NCBI GenBank assembly: GCA_013298845.1
Contig: JAAFJN010000024.1
Coordinates: 1 to 64,000 of the forward strand
DNA: 64,000 bases
Direction: 5' to 3'
DNA from: Chitinophagales bacterium
GTDB lineage: Bacteria; Bacteroidota; Bacteroidia; Chitinophagales; Saprospiraceae
Positions 45,558 to 54,001 of the stretch are shown piece after piece. A model generated the notes under the pieces. It saw only the letters and a program-made list of their open reading frames with translations, made no database searches and had not been told where the DNA came from. Every line of letters starts with the position of its first letter. Position 1 is the stretch's first letter. Both the position numbers and the translations under genes were made by a program.

Positions 45558-46868
45558 AAACACCAAACGCAACACCGATTTGCGCTCACCTTGCCGCACG
45601 AGGCAATAGTACACCCCTTGCGGCAGGGTGCCCGGTACATCAATGTTGGTATTGGTCGCCACGGCACCGGCGTCCCAAATCACGCGTCCAAAAGCATCCC
45701 GGAGCGCGATGTGCACCGTTTCGTCGCGCTCCGAACGAATTTGAAACGTCTGTTGCGCGGGATTGGGAAATATGCGAAAACCTTCGGTCGCCGGTAGCAG
45801 CGGTACCGAACTGCTCAACAGGTCACAATCGCCGTCGGGATTCGCTGTTTTTAACAAAATTCCCTGGTTAACGTACCAGTTTCCCCAATTCCCCCCCGAT
45901 GCCGTTTGCCAGTCTTTGAGGTCAAAACTGTGCACGGGCTGCATGGAACCGGGCATTTTGTACGCCTGAACGGCCGCTTGTTGCCGGTTCCAGGTCAGGG
46001 GCGTATTGGCAACGCAGGTTTCGGGACCCGCGTCCGGTTGGCAATTACCCCGCAAAAAATAAGCGTATTCGTCGGTGGCGTTGTCGTCCCCGTATGTCCA
46101 GGCCAGACCGTTGCCATCCACACACACGGCCACGTGTTCGTTGCTGGCAACACCGTAGGTCTGCATGTCGTAATCGTTGGTGAGTCGGGCGATAAACGTC
46201 ATGTGGCGGCCCTGTCGGTTGCGCTGGTCGTAATGCGTATCGGTGATGAGGTTTTTCATAAAAGGCGCGTCCACGAAGCCGCCGTACCCCAAAATATTGA
46301 TGTTTTCGTGGTAAGGGTTGCCCAATGCCTGCACCGTGGTGAGCGAACTGCCCGGTGGTACGTAATAGGCTTCTCCCAAAATGGCCATCCCCGCGCTGGT
46401 GCCGCCCACCGTTATTTTTTTGTCGTTGATGAGGTAATTAATGGCGTCTTCCACGGGGGTATCTTTCCAATAACTATAATATTTGTGCTGGTCGCCACCG
46501 GCGAAAAAAAGCACCTCGGCGTTGCGAATTTTACGAAGGACAAACGGGTTATTGGCCGGAATTCCGTTGTCGAAACGAATGGTTTCCACCGAATGCACGG
46601 GCACGCCCAACTCCGAAAAAAAATAACTGTTGTAGCCATCCGAACCGGAAGCGCGCAACACCACTACATCGCCTCCGGCGGCGCGGCGCAGCATCCACAC
46701 CATTGCGCTATCGTTGTCGGTGCCGCCGCCCGCCAGTACCAGTCCCGGTTGGTGCGCGGTGGTAACAAAATCGGAGGTGTCGCCCGTGGCGTAGAGTGTA
46801 TAACCCGTTTGGGCAAAAACGGGGGGAAAACCCCGCAAAAATGTCAAAAAAAGTATAAAACGTAGCAT
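45552..46868 (-). CDS. Secreted cyanophycinase-like S51 peptidase with T9SS sorting domain
   Basis: A 438-residue secreted serine peptidase. A signal peptide ending PVFAQ is followed by the S51 fold with FFAGGDQ (121-127), the nucleophile motif GTSAGMAI (Ser158) and ITDTHYDQRNRQGRHM, all typical of cyanophycinase. That enzyme cleaves the Arg-Asp polymer cyanophycin to dipeptides. A type A T9SS domain closes the protein (~355-438; 'FRIFPNPAQQTFQIRSER'). The likely role is digestion of external cyanophycin or a related isopeptide. The ATG at 46868 is 20 bp from the upstream channel gene, so the two are probably co-transcribed. It overlaps the interrupted barrel gene by 6 bp in convergent orientation. 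Confidence 0.9.
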   Translation of the reverse strand: MLRFILFLTFLRGFPPVFAQTGYTLYATGDTSDFVTTAHQPGLVLAGGGTDNDSAMVWMLRRAAGGDVVVLRASGSDGYNSYFFSELGVPVHSVETIRFDNGIPANNPFVLRKIRNAEVLFFAGGDQHKYYSYWKDTPVEDAINYLINDKKITVGGTSAGMAILGEAYYVPPGSSLTTVQALGNPYHENINILGYGGFVDAPFMKNLITDTHYDQRNRQGRHMTFIARLTNDYDMQTYGVASNEHVAVCVDGNGLAWTYGDDNATDEYAYFLRGNCQPDAGPETCVANTPLTWNRQQAAVQAYKMPGSMQPVHSFDLKDWQTASGGNWGNWYVNQGILLKTANPDGDCDLLSSSVPLLPATEGFRIFPNPAQQTFQIRSERDETVHIALRDAFGRVIWDAGAVATNTNIDVPGTLPQGVYYCLVRQGERKSVLRLVFL

Positions 46869-46888
46869 AAAAATGATTTTGGTTAAAG

Positions 46889-47860
46889 TTACACCAACCA
46901 CCACACGCCCAACCAAAAGATCACAAAATAGGCAATGGCCAATTTGGTTTCAAACCGGTCGAGGCGGTTAATACGCGCCCGATCCTGCGCGTTGTTGGAC
47001 ACAATATTGCCCGCCACAATCACGTGCAGCATCACGAGGGCGTTGAGGATATACACGAGCAGGTAAATTTTGTCCATCAACACCATATAACCCGAATCGG
47101 GGAGGGCATCGCTGTACGATTGTTCCAAAAATACCGCCGTGAGCAGGCCACCAATGGGCAACGACGAGCGGGTATCAATGTGGTCGGGGTGCAGGGTTAA
47201 CGCGCCCAGACTCATAAACATCACGACCATGAGCGGCAGCAGCATTTTGAGGATAAAAAAACTCAGGGGCCGCCCCAACGATACCGAAAACGTGAGGTTG
47301 CTGTAGGTGTGCGCGTTTTCTTCCGGGTTGCCAAAATTACTGCCGTAATCGTGCACTTTATGCACCAATTGGCTACCCAATTGCTCCCAACCCACCAAAT
47401 TAAGCGAAGGCCGGATGACCGCCGCGGCCGTGGTGGTATCGGGCAGATAGACCAATGAATCCTTGTCTGCGTCGGGGTTTTCGATTTGAATATCCAGGTC
47501 GTGGCGATCAAGCGGGAAGCGATTCAGCGAAAACGAGTGAAAAAAACGCCCTTCGATGCGGAAAATCCGGTAGTTGGTGCCGTCTTTGAGTTTTACCGGG
47601 GTGGAGTCGCCGTCGAAACTGTTGTTGGTAACGCTCCATTTTTCGATGGCGTTGACAAATTCAACGTTGGTGGGGTCAAAATCGCCTTTCCATTTAAACC
47701 AAATGTAAAAATCGGCGTAAAATGAATGGGCGTTCATGTTGAGGTCGTACAAATTATTGAGATAAACGCCAGTGCGGACCTCGTGCGGGCGGGCCTGCGT
47801 TTGGCCCCAAAGTTGGAGGGTAGCCAAAAGCAGCGCAAAGATGAGTGGGAGGTTTTTCAT
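46889..47860 (-). CDS. Pentameric ligand-gated ion channel homologue (GLIC/ELIC-like)
   Basis: A 323-residue membrane protein. A signal peptide ending LQLWGQ leads to an extracellular beta-sandwich (~25-195) with VYLNNLYDLN, FYADFYIWFKW and the conserved RFPLDRHDLDIQIE. The cysteines of the eukaryotic Cys-loop are absent, as in other bacterial members. Four hydrophobic helices follow: M1 (FFILKMLLPLMVVMFMSLG), pore-lining M2 (SLPIGGLLTAVFLEQS), M3 and a C-terminal M4 ending WLGVWWLV. The ligand is unknown. The gene precedes a cyanophycinase by 20 bp and diverges from an amino-acid permease, which suggests a link with amino-acid or peptide sensing. Confidence 0.87.
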   Translation of the reverse strand: MKNLPLIFALLLATLQLWGQTQARPHEVRTGVYLNNLYDLNMNAHSFYADFYIWFKWKGDFDPTNVEFVNAIEKWSVTNNSFDGDSTPVKLKDGTNYRIFRIEGRFFHSFSLNRFPLDRHDLDIQIENPDADKDSLVYLPDTTTAAAVIRPSLNLVGWEQLGSQLVHKVHDYGSNFGNPEENAHTYSNLTFSVSLGRPLSFFILKMLLPLMVVMFMSLGALTLHPDHIDTRSSLPIGGLLTAVFLEQSYSDALPDSGYMVLMDKIYLLVYILNALVMLHVIVAGNIVSNNAQDRARINRLDRFETKLAIAYFVIFWLGVWWLV

Positions 47861-47864
47861 GGAA

Positions 47865-47872
47865 CAAAGATA
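47865..47872 (-). promoter_or_regulatory. -7 promoter box of the channel-cyanophycinase pair
   Basis: TATCTTTG on the minus strand lies only 4 bp before the ATG at 47860. If used, the transcript would be leaderless or nearly so. Confidence 0.45.
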
Positions 47873-47982
47873 AGTGGTGTGTTTGGGATTATTATTCGGT
47901 GTTGAAGGCCGTGGGGAAAATGTTTTTTATTTCATTTCCCCAAGATACACTACGTTTACGCCGCAAAACGAACACAAACTGT

Positions 47983-49314
47983 ATGTCGGCAGAACTCAAA
48001 CGCACCTTAACCCTTTTCAGCCTTGTTATGATCGCCGTGGGTAGTTCCATCGGCAGTGGTATTTTTCGCGCCCCCGGCTCCATTGTGGCCGAACTACACG
48101 ACCCGTGGCTGGTGATCGGGATTTGGGTATTGGGCGGCATTGTGGTGCTCACCGGCGCGCTTACTTTCGCCGAAATGGGCGGTATGTTCCCCGGCGCGGG
48201 CGGGTTGTACGTGTATTTGCGCGAGGCGTACGGCGATTTGGCCGGTTTTTTATTCGGCTGGTTTATCCTGTTCGTGAGTACTTCGGGGGCCATTGCGGCC
48301 CTGGCATCGGTGTGCGCCGAACACCTGTTGTACCTCTTTGGGGTGAGCCGCGATAGTGGCTGGACCGTGCCGCTGGCCGGGGCGATTATTGTGTTTTTGA
48401 CCGTTATCAATTCGTTCGGGGTGAGCATTGGTGGCCGGATGGCCTCGGTATTTACCCTGTCCAAACTCATGGGTTTGGCGTTGATTATTATTGTTGGCTG
48501 GTTTTTGGCCAATGCCATGATCATGCAAAACAACTACACGGGGACGTTTGCCCAAACGCCGCCGCCCAATTTTTGGGGTGGTTTTGCCACGGCCTTTGTG
48601 GGGGTATTGTTTTCGTACGGCGGCTGGCAACACGTGGCCTTTTTGGCGGGTGAAACCAAAGATCCGCAGCGCACCGTGCCCCGCGCCATGATTTTGGGCA
48701 CCATTATCGTGACGGCGGTGTATGTATTGGCCAATATGGCGTACATGCGGTTGTTGCCATTGGAGCAAATTGCCACCACCAAAACCATCGCCGCCGATGC
48801 CCTCAACACCCAGTTTTCGTGGGGCGGCCCTTTGATGGCGTTTCTGATTGCGCTGTCCACCTTTGGTACCACCGGTATTTATTGCATGACGGCTCCCCGC
48901 ATGTATTACGCGATGGCCAAAGACGGGATATTTTTTGAAAAATTAGCCGAAATTCACCCCAAATACCGCACGCCCATCAACGCAATGGCGTTGCAGGCCG
49001 GTTGGGCGTTGGTGCTGTTGCTGGTGTGGGGCACCTTTGGTAACCTCATTGATTACGTGACGTTTATTGATTGGATCGGGCAGGTAATGGTGGCATCGGC
49101 TATTTTTGTTTTTCGTAAAAATCGCCCCGATGCGCCGCGCACCTACCGCACCGCCTGGTACCCGCTGCCCCCCCTGATTTTTATCGGGTTGTCGGCGGTG
49201 TTTATTGTGCTGCAATTGTGGAACAGCCCCGTTAAATCCGGGGCAGGATTATTGGTGGTTGGTATTGGCTGGTTGGCGTATCATTTTTATTTTAAACCCC
49301 GGAAAAAGGGTTGA
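47983..49314 (+). CDS. APC family amino-acid permease
   Basis: A 443-residue inner-membrane transporter with about 12 helices. The N-terminus (LVMIAVGSSIGSGIFRAPG) is the substrate-binding helix 1 signature of APC-superfamily permeases. 'FSYGGWQHVAFLAGETKDPQRTVPRAM' matches helix 6 and the following loop. It resembles the LAT/cationic amino-acid group; the substrate is not resolved. The ATG at 47983 is chosen over the open frame from 47845, which would run through the divergent channel gene's start. A large palindrome follows the stop and probably ends transcription. Confidence 0.9.
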   Translation: MSAELKRTLTLFSLVMIAVGSSIGSGIFRAPGSIVAELHDPWLVIGIWVLGGIVVLTGALTFAEMGGMFPGAGGLYVYLREAYGDLAGFLFGWFILFVSTSGAIAALASVCAEHLLYLFGVSRDSGWTVPLAGAIIVFLTVINSFGVSIGGRMASVFTLSKLMGLALIIIVGWFLANAMIMQNNYTGTFAQTPPPNFWGGFATAFVGVLFSYGGWQHVAFLAGETKDPQRTVPRAMILGTIIVTAVYVLANMAYMRLLPLEQIATTKTIAADALNTQFSWGGPLMAFLIALSTFGTTGIYCMTAPRMYYAMAKDGIFFEKLAEIHPKYRTPINAMALQAGWALVLLLVWGTFGNLIDYVTFIDWIGQVMVASAIFVFRKNRPDAPRTYRTAWYPLPPLIFIGLSAVFIVLQLWNSPVKSGAGLLVVGIGWLAYHFYFKPRKKG

Positions 49315-49321
49315 AAAATCG

Positions 49322-49430
49322 GTAAAATCGGTTGATCTCCGTAGCGTCGGGTTAATCCTACGTAAAATCGGCTAACCCTCCATAGCGTCGGGTTTCAAAC
49401 CCGACGCTATGGAGATCAACCGATTTTACG
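49322..49430. repeat. Two direct copies plus one inverted copy of a ~33-bp sequence
   Basis: GTAAAATCGG...GTAGCGTCGGGTT (49322-49353) is repeated as GTAAAATCGG...ATAGCGTCGGGTT (49362-49394). An inverted copy (49396-49430) then follows. Copy 2 and the inverted copy meet at AACCCGACGC, and copy 1 matches the rest of the inverted arm better (GATCTCC/GGAGATC). The resulting hairpin is long. It lies 8 bp after the permease stop and may act as terminator. Confidence 0.85.
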
Positions 49431-49530
49431 CAAAATCTATCAGATTTGCCGACCGTGACCGATCAAATGACAACTTTTTTTAGGTTTTTATCCTCTAACT
49501 TGTCAACTTTTTTTAGGAAACGACCACGAC

Positions 49531-49577
49531 CCACTCATCACTTCTCTCCAATCTCTCATCACTCCTCTCTCATCACT
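49531..49577. repeat. Solo 7-bp-period CTCATCA-type array, second copy
   Basis: The heptads read CACTCAT, CACTTCT, CTCCAAT, CTCTCAT, CACTCCT, CTCTCAT, CACT, as in the 9113-9161 array. It abuts the end of galE. Just upstream, CAACTTTTTTTAGG occurs twice (49471 and 49504). Confidence 0.6.
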
Positions 49578-50586
49578 AAAGAATCCGTTGTTGCCAGCGC
49601 CAGGCATCAGCGAGCGACTCCTCCAGCGAGCGCGTGGCTTTCCAGTTGAGTTTTTCGGTTGATTTTGTAACATCGGCGTAAATACTTGGAATATCGCCCG
49701 GGCGGCGTTTGCCCAGCACGTAGGGCAATGGTTGGCCACTTACCTTTTCGAACGTTTTGATAATTTCCAGAACGCTGTTACCATTACCCGTACCCACGTT
49801 AAGTACATCGTAATGAATGGGCATGGGCAAATCGAGCAGGCGGCGTATGGCGGCCACGTGGGCATCGGCCAGATCCATGACGTGGATATAGTCGCGGATG
49901 CAAGAGCCATCTGAGGTATCGTAATCGGTGCCATACACGGTCAGTTCTTTGCGGATACCGGCGGCGGTTTGGGTCACAAACGGCACCAGGTTATTCGGTA
50001 CCCCGGAAGGTAACTCTCCAATGAGCGCCGAAGGGTGGGCACCAATGGGGTTAAAATACCGCAGCGATATAATTTTCATCGGGTGCCCGGTCGAAACCAA
50101 GTCCCGGAATATCTCCTCCCCGATGCGTTTAGTATTGCCGTACACCGACATAGCGGCCTGCACCGGCGTGTTTTCGGTCACCGGTAATTGTTCGGGGTTG
50201 CCGTACACCGTGCAAGACGACGAAAAGATGAGGTTTTTTACGCCCGCCGGCACCATCGTTTCGAGCAGCGAAAGGATCGAATCCAGGTTGTTGCGGTAAT
50301 ATTTTAACGGTTGTTCCATGGATTCGCCCACCGCTTTGTGGGCAGCGAAGTGAATAACGCCCCCAATTTTTTCGGTATCAAAAATCGCCGCAAGCGCCTT
50401 GGGGTCGCAGCAGTTTTCTTCGTAACAAGTGATTCGTTTGCCAATAATTTGTTCCAGTCCGTCCAGCACCGAGCGTTGAGAATTGGAGAAATCATCAATA
50501 ATAATGGGGTTGAATCCCGCCTCGTGTAAGGCAACAACGGTGTGGCTTCCGATGAATCCGGCACCTCCGGTAACTAAGACATTCAT
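49576..50586 (-). CDS. galE: UDP-glucose 4-epimerase
   Basis: This enzyme interconverts UDP-glucose and UDP-galactose with bound NAD+, for galactose use and surface polysaccharide synthesis. The 336 residues include TGGAGFIG (6-13), the catalytic Ser124 in SSSCTVYG and the Tyr149/Lys153 pair in YGNTK. RRPGDIPSIYAD, a sugar-nucleotide contact region, follows. Length and motifs are standard. The gene is alone on its strand; the divergent lipoprotein gene begins 155 bp away. Confidence 0.95.
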   Translation of the reverse strand: MNVLVTGGAGFIGSHTVVALHEAGFNPIIIDDFSNSQRSVLDGLEQIIGKRITCYEENCCDPKALAAIFDTEKIGGVIHFAAHKAVGESMEQPLKYYRNNLDSILSLLETMVPAGVKNLIFSSSCTVYGNPEQLPVTENTPVQAAMSVYGNTKRIGEEIFRDLVSTGHPMKIISLRYFNPIGAHPSALIGELPSGVPNNLVPFVTQTAAGIRKELTVYGTDYDTSDGSCIRDYIHVMDLADAHVAAIRRLLDLPMPIHYDVLNVGTGNGNSVLEIIKTFEKVSGQPLPYVLGKRRPGDIPSIYADVTKSTEKLNWKATRSLEESLADAWRWQQRIL

Positions 50587-50701
50587 GTTATTTGTTTTTC
50601 AATTTGGGCATAAATATCTGACAAATGTTGCAATCGCCTGCACTCTACCCGAGGAACCTTGTATTTTATCCAAAAAAAAGATACGCTCGGCAGTTTGGCC
50701 C

Positions 50702-50709
50702 TATATTTG
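50702..50709 (+). promoter_or_regulatory. -7 promoter box of the acidic lipoprotein gene
   Basis: TATATTTG lies 32 bp before the ATG at 50742 and matches TAnnTTTG. Confidence 0.55.
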
Positions 50710-50741
50710 CACGGTTTATTTTTCACATTACGATACATTTA

Positions 50742-51530
50742 ATGAAGAACTTAAAAAAAATCTACTTATTTGCGTTGCTCGTTGGCGCAATGTCCTTAAC
50801 TGGTTGTCTCAATATTTTGGAAGAAGTTACATTTAAAAAAAATGGTAGCGGCACATACTCCATGATCATTGACATGAGTGAAATGAAGAACATGATGGAC
50901 ATGTTCAAAACAATGGCTCCTGGTCAGGAGGGCACTACTACGCCCACCGAAGAAGGTACTGAAAAAGACATGAATTCGGAAGATGTTCAGGCAAAAGAAG
51001 AAGGTGCCGCAGCCGAAGAAAACCCGGCCGATATGTCCAAAATGGGTGAACAACTCACTGGCGGCGTTGCCAAATCGTTGGAAGGAGTAGCCGGTATCAC
51101 GAATGTGGTAGAGGTGAATGATACGGCGGCGTTCAAATTTGGGTACACTTTTGAATTTGCCAACGTTGAGGCGTTGAACAAAGCGATAAAAATCATCAAC
51201 AAAGAAAAATACGACGCCAAGGCCGAAGAAACGTTCAAGGTAAGTGGTAAAAAGTTTGAGCGTCTCGGTACGGCCAACATTGGTGAGGAACTGAAAAAGG
51301 CCCTCAGCGAAGGCGACGAAGACGGTCAAATGGACATGATGAAGTCGTTTTTTGCCGATATGGCCTACACGCAGGTCTATCGCTTCCCCGACCGCACCGT
51401 AAAAAAATCCACCAACGAACTCTCTGAAGTAACCGAAGAAGGCCACACCCTGACCATCAAGATCAAGCCCTTCAGCGAAGAAGAAAAGATGAAAAAGGCC
51501 ACCGTCGCCACCGAAGCCAAACTCAAGTAA
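50742..51530 (+). CDS. Acidic lipoprotein of unknown function
   Basis: A 262-residue lipoprotein. The signal sequence ends in the lipobox SLTGC, and the ATG at 50742 is supported by the promoter box 32 bp upstream. The mature part starts with a short strand (EEVTFKKNGSGTYSMIIDMS) seen at the start of several Bacteroidota lipoproteins. A Met-rich helix and a Glu-rich low-complexity stretch (~65-100; 'EEGTEKDMNSEDVQAKEEG') follow. The C-terminal part is regular alpha/beta. No catalytic motif is recognised. The gene is followed by a tandem-repeat block. Confidence 0.82.
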   Translation: MKNLKKIYLFALLVGAMSLTGCLNILEEVTFKKNGSGTYSMIIDMSEMKNMMDMFKTMAPGQEGTTTPTEEGTEKDMNSEDVQAKEEGAAAEENPADMSKMGEQLTGGVAKSLEGVAGITNVVEVNDTAAFKFGYTFEFANVEALNKAIKIINKEKYDAKAEETFKVSGKKFERLGTANIGEELKKALSEGDEDGQMDMMKSFFADMAYTQVYRFPDRTVKKSTNELSEVTEEGHTLTIKIKPFSEEEKMKKATVATEAKLK

Positions 51531-51535
51531 GGGCA

Positions 51536-51805
51536 GGCCTCGTGCCTGCCCCCTGTGGAATGTACCTCCATCTATGGGCCTCGTGCCTGCCCCCTGTGGA
51601 ATGTACCTCCATCTATGGGCCTCGTGCCTGCCCCTGTGGTATGTACCTCCATCTATGGGCCTCGTGCCTGCCCCCTGTGGAATGTACCTCCATCTATGGG
51701 CCTCGTGCCTGCCCCCTGTGGTATGTACCGCAATCTACCGGCCTTGTGCCTGCCCCCTGTGGTATGTACCGCAATCTACCGGCCTCGTGCCTGCCCCCGG
51801 GATCA
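51536..51805. repeat. 41-bp tandem repeat, about 6.5 copies
   Basis: The unit begins GCCTCGTGCCTGCCCCCTGT and continues GGAATGTACCTCCATCTATGG. The first copies are nearly identical (one lacks a C). The last two carry GGTATGTACCGCAATCTACCGG instead, so the array has two subtypes. It starts directly after the lipoprotein stop. Open frames across it are only a product of the repeat. Confidence 0.92.
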
Positions 51806-51839
51806 GCCAAGAATGAGTCATACATCCGGCCTCGCCTAT

Positions 51840-52065
51840 ATCCGGCAGTCTACAAGACCTCGTGCCCACCTTGGGCACGAATCTCCTCCAGGCCAGGTAT
51901 CTGGGCCAGTCTCGCCAATCTCAATGGGCGCAGACAAAACGCCAATCGGGGGATTGGCGATACCCTCGGCAGGGGCAGGCAAACACGCCTGCCCCTGCTG
52001 CTTTGTAGGCCATTAGCGCACCCCCGCCGAAGTGCCCCTACAAATAAACCCCATCTGTGGCTAAT
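51840..52065. repeat. Cluster of GC-rich palindromes after the 41-bp array
   Basis: Several hairpins lie in a row: TCGTGCCCA/TGGGCACGA (near 51857), CGCCAATC/GATTGGCG (near 51940) and a perfect 12-bp stem GCAGGGGCAGGC/GCCTGCCCCTGC with a 6-nt loop (51969-51998). TTTGTAGG/CCTACAAA (near 52001 and 52037) is a fourth. No gene is visible. The rest, to 52183, is AT-rich. Confidence 0.7.
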
Positions 52066-52183
52066 GCATTGATTTTCAATAAAAAAATAAATCCCAGTTG
52101 TAAAGTAGAAAAAATATTTTTGCCAAAAAAAGATTGATTATCAATGCTTTGCGAAATATTTTTAGAAATTTTTCCAAAACTCC

Positions 52184-52215
52184 TTGGATGTACGGGAAAA
52201 GTCGTATTACCTTTG
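52184..52215 (+). promoter_or_regulatory. Promoter of the rplM-rpsI-rpsB cluster
   Basis: A TTG at 52184-52186 and TACCTTTG at 52208-52215 are 21 bp apart, fitting the Bacteroidota -33/-7 layout. The box lies 43 bp before rplM. Confidence 0.7.
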
Positions 52216-52258
52216 CGGCCTCTTTGAAAAAAGAGCTTAAAAAATATTCAGTTATATA

Positions 52259-52702
52259 ATGAACACATTAAGTTATAAGACGGTATCTGTCAGTGCAGCC
52301 AATGTGGACCGCAAATGGTACGTGATTGATGCTAGCAACATGGTAGTAGGTCGTCTTTCATCCAAAATTGCTACCATTCTGCGTGGCAAGAACAAACCGT
52401 CGTACACGCCGAGCGAAGATACGGGCGATTATGTAATCGTCATCAATGCCGACAAAGTACGTTTCACTGGTAAAAAGTTCGCTCAGAAAGAATACCACAA
52501 CTACTCACTCCACCCCGGTGGCTTGAAAGTGACTATTGCTGAGGAAATGCTCACCAAATTCCCGGAGCGCATCTTGGAACGTGCCGTAAAAGGTATGTTG
52601 CCTAAAACAAAATTGGGTAAGCAAATGTACAAGAAACTGTACGTTTACACTGGTTCTGAGCACCCCCACATCGCACAAAAGCCAGAAACACTCACATTCT
52701 AA
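52259..52702 (+). CDS. rplM: 50S ribosomal protein L13
   Basis: A 147-residue component of the large ribosomal subunit. It matches L13 throughout: WYVIDASNMVVGRLSSKIATIL near the start, DYVIVINADKVRFTGKK in the middle and AVKGMLPKTKLGKQMYKKLYVY toward the end. It is the first gene of the cluster, with rpsI 66 bp downstream, the order usual in most bacteria. The promoter box upstream is one of the best in the window. Confidence 0.97.
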   Translation: MNTLSYKTVSVSAANVDRKWYVIDASNMVVGRLSSKIATILRGKNKPSYTPSEDTGDYVIVINADKVRFTGKKFAQKEYHNYSLHPGGLKVTIAEEMLTKFPERILERAVKGMLPKTKLGKQMYKKLYVYTGSEHPHIAQKPETLTF

Positions 52703-52768
52703 AATGCCGCGCCTCCTTTTGGCAGGAAGCGGTAAGTTCATTCATCAAGTATTCTCACATTTCAAAAT

Positions 52769-53155
52769 ATGGAAATGATTAATGCCATAGGTCGCCGTAA
52801 AACCGCAGTGGCCAGGGTATATCTGACAAAGGGAGAAGGTAAAATCACGGTTAATGGCCGCGATTACCGCGAGTATTTCCCACACATCCACGTTCAGCAT
52901 AACGTAACTGACCCATTCGTGGTAGTTGGTGTTGAAGGTGCTTACGATCTGAAAGTAAACGTAAAAGGCGGCGGCTTTAAAGGCCAAGCCGAAGCAGTGC
53001 GTATGGGCGTGAGCCGCGCATTAATTAAACTGGATCCTGAATTCCGCGGAGCACTCAAAGCGAAAAAATACCTCATGCGCGACAGCCGTGCGGTGGAACG
53101 CAAAAAGTTCGGTCGCCCGAAAGCACGCAAGCGCTTCCAGTTCTCCAAGCGTTAA
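52769..53155 (+). CDS. rpsI: 30S ribosomal protein S9
   Basis: A 128-residue small-subunit protein. It has the S9 N-terminus INAIGRRKTAVARVYL, the central GGGFKGQAEAVRMGVSRAL and the basic C-terminus KARKRFQFSKR, whose last arginine reaches the P-site tRNA. The start at 52769 (MEMINAIG) has a second in-frame ATG two codons later (52775), which could be the true start. Confidence 0.97.
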   Translation: MEMINAIGRRKTAVARVYLTKGEGKITVNGRDYREYFPHIHVQHNVTDPFVVVGVEGAYDLKVNVKGGGFKGQAEAVRMGVSRALIKLDPEFRGALKAKKYLMRDSRAVERKKFGRPKARKRFQFSKR

Positions 53156-53203
53156 TTTCTCTCTCTTTTTCACATTCATTACAAACAAAATTGCTTTTGA
53201 ACT

Positions 53204-53917
53204 ATGCAAAAGCCCACGTATAAAGAATTGCTGGATGCCGGTTGCCACTTCGGTCACATGCGCCGTAAGTGGAACCCCAAAATGACTCCTTATATCTTTA
53301 TGGAGCATAAAGGTATCCACCTCATCGACCTCAACCGCACCGCCGAATGCCTCGAACGCGCCGCTCTTGCTGCCAAGGCCCTCGCTAAAGGTGGTAAAAA
53401 AATCATGTTCGTTGCTACCAAAAAGCAAGCCCGCGAAATCGTGCAAGCCGCTGCTCAAAGCGTTGGTATGCCGTTCGTGACCGATCGTTGGTTGGGTGGT
53501 ATGATGACCAACTTCATGACCATTCGTAAGTCTGTTAAAAAAATGCAGAACATCGAACGCATGTTGGCCGATACTACTTTGACCAGTATCACTAAAAAAG
53601 AACGCCTCACTTTGGGTCGCGAACACGCGAAAATGGACAAACAACTCGGTGGTATCGCCGACTTGAACCGTCTCCCAAGCGCGGTATTCATCATTGATAT
53701 TCACCACGAGCACCTCGCACTCGCCGAAGCCCGCAAATTGGGCGTTAAAACCTTCGGTATGGTGGACACCAACTCTGACCCAACCCTCGTTGATTTCCCG
53801 ATCCCGGCGAACGACGATGCGTCTAAGTCTATCGCCTTCATCACCAACTACATCGTTGCCGCGATCAAAGAAGGTCTCGAAGAGCGTAAAGCCACTAAAG
53901 GCGACGAAAAAGAGTAA
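53204..53917 (+). CDS. rpsB: 30S ribosomal protein S2
   Basis: A 237-residue small-subunit protein. YKELLDAGCHFGHMRRKWNP, RWLGGMMTNF and the late VDTNSDPTLVDFPIPANDDA are S2 hallmarks. Length is slightly below the common ~250-residue size, with a short charged tail (GLEERKATKGDEKE). It follows rpsI by 48 bp and precedes tsf, the typical rpsB-tsf order. A long hairpin lies between rpsB and tsf. Confidence 0.97.
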   Translation: MQKPTYKELLDAGCHFGHMRRKWNPKMTPYIFMEHKGIHLIDLNRTAECLERAALAAKALAKGGKKIMFVATKKQAREIVQAAAQSVGMPFVTDRWLGGMMTNFMTIRKSVKKMQNIERMLADTTLTSITKKERLTLGREHAKMDKQLGGIADLNRLPSAVFIIDIHHEHLALAEARKLGVKTFGMVDTNSDPTLVDFPIPANDDASKSIAFITNYIVAAIKEGLEERKATKGDEKE

Positions 53918-53953
53918 TCTTTTATTACCATTCTTAATCTATACATAATATTT

Positions 53954-54001
53954 AAAATTCGGGCCGCAAAAGTAAATTGTTGACTTTTGTGCCCGAATTT
54001 T
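53954..54001 (+). promoter_or_regulatory. Long hairpin between rpsB and tsf
   Basis: AAAATTCGGGC...GCAAAAGT (53954-53973) pairs with ACTTTTGT...GCCCGAATTTT (53983-54001), with one bulged C and a loop of about 9 nt. It ends 21 bp before the tsf start. The stem ends in a T-run, so it may act as terminator or attenuator. On the minus strand it contains TACTTTTG, a promoter-like box. Confidence 0.65.

Noticed and set aside
45906-46865. 319-codon plus-strand frame opposite the cyanophycinase gene
   Set aside because: It lies wholly antisense to a gene with clear catalytic motifs, lacks any recognisable family and has shadow-type composition.
51542-52072. Repetitive 176-codon frame across the 41-bp array
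   Set aside because: A 41-bp unit is not a multiple of three, so it opens all frames similarly. No start site or signal supports translation.
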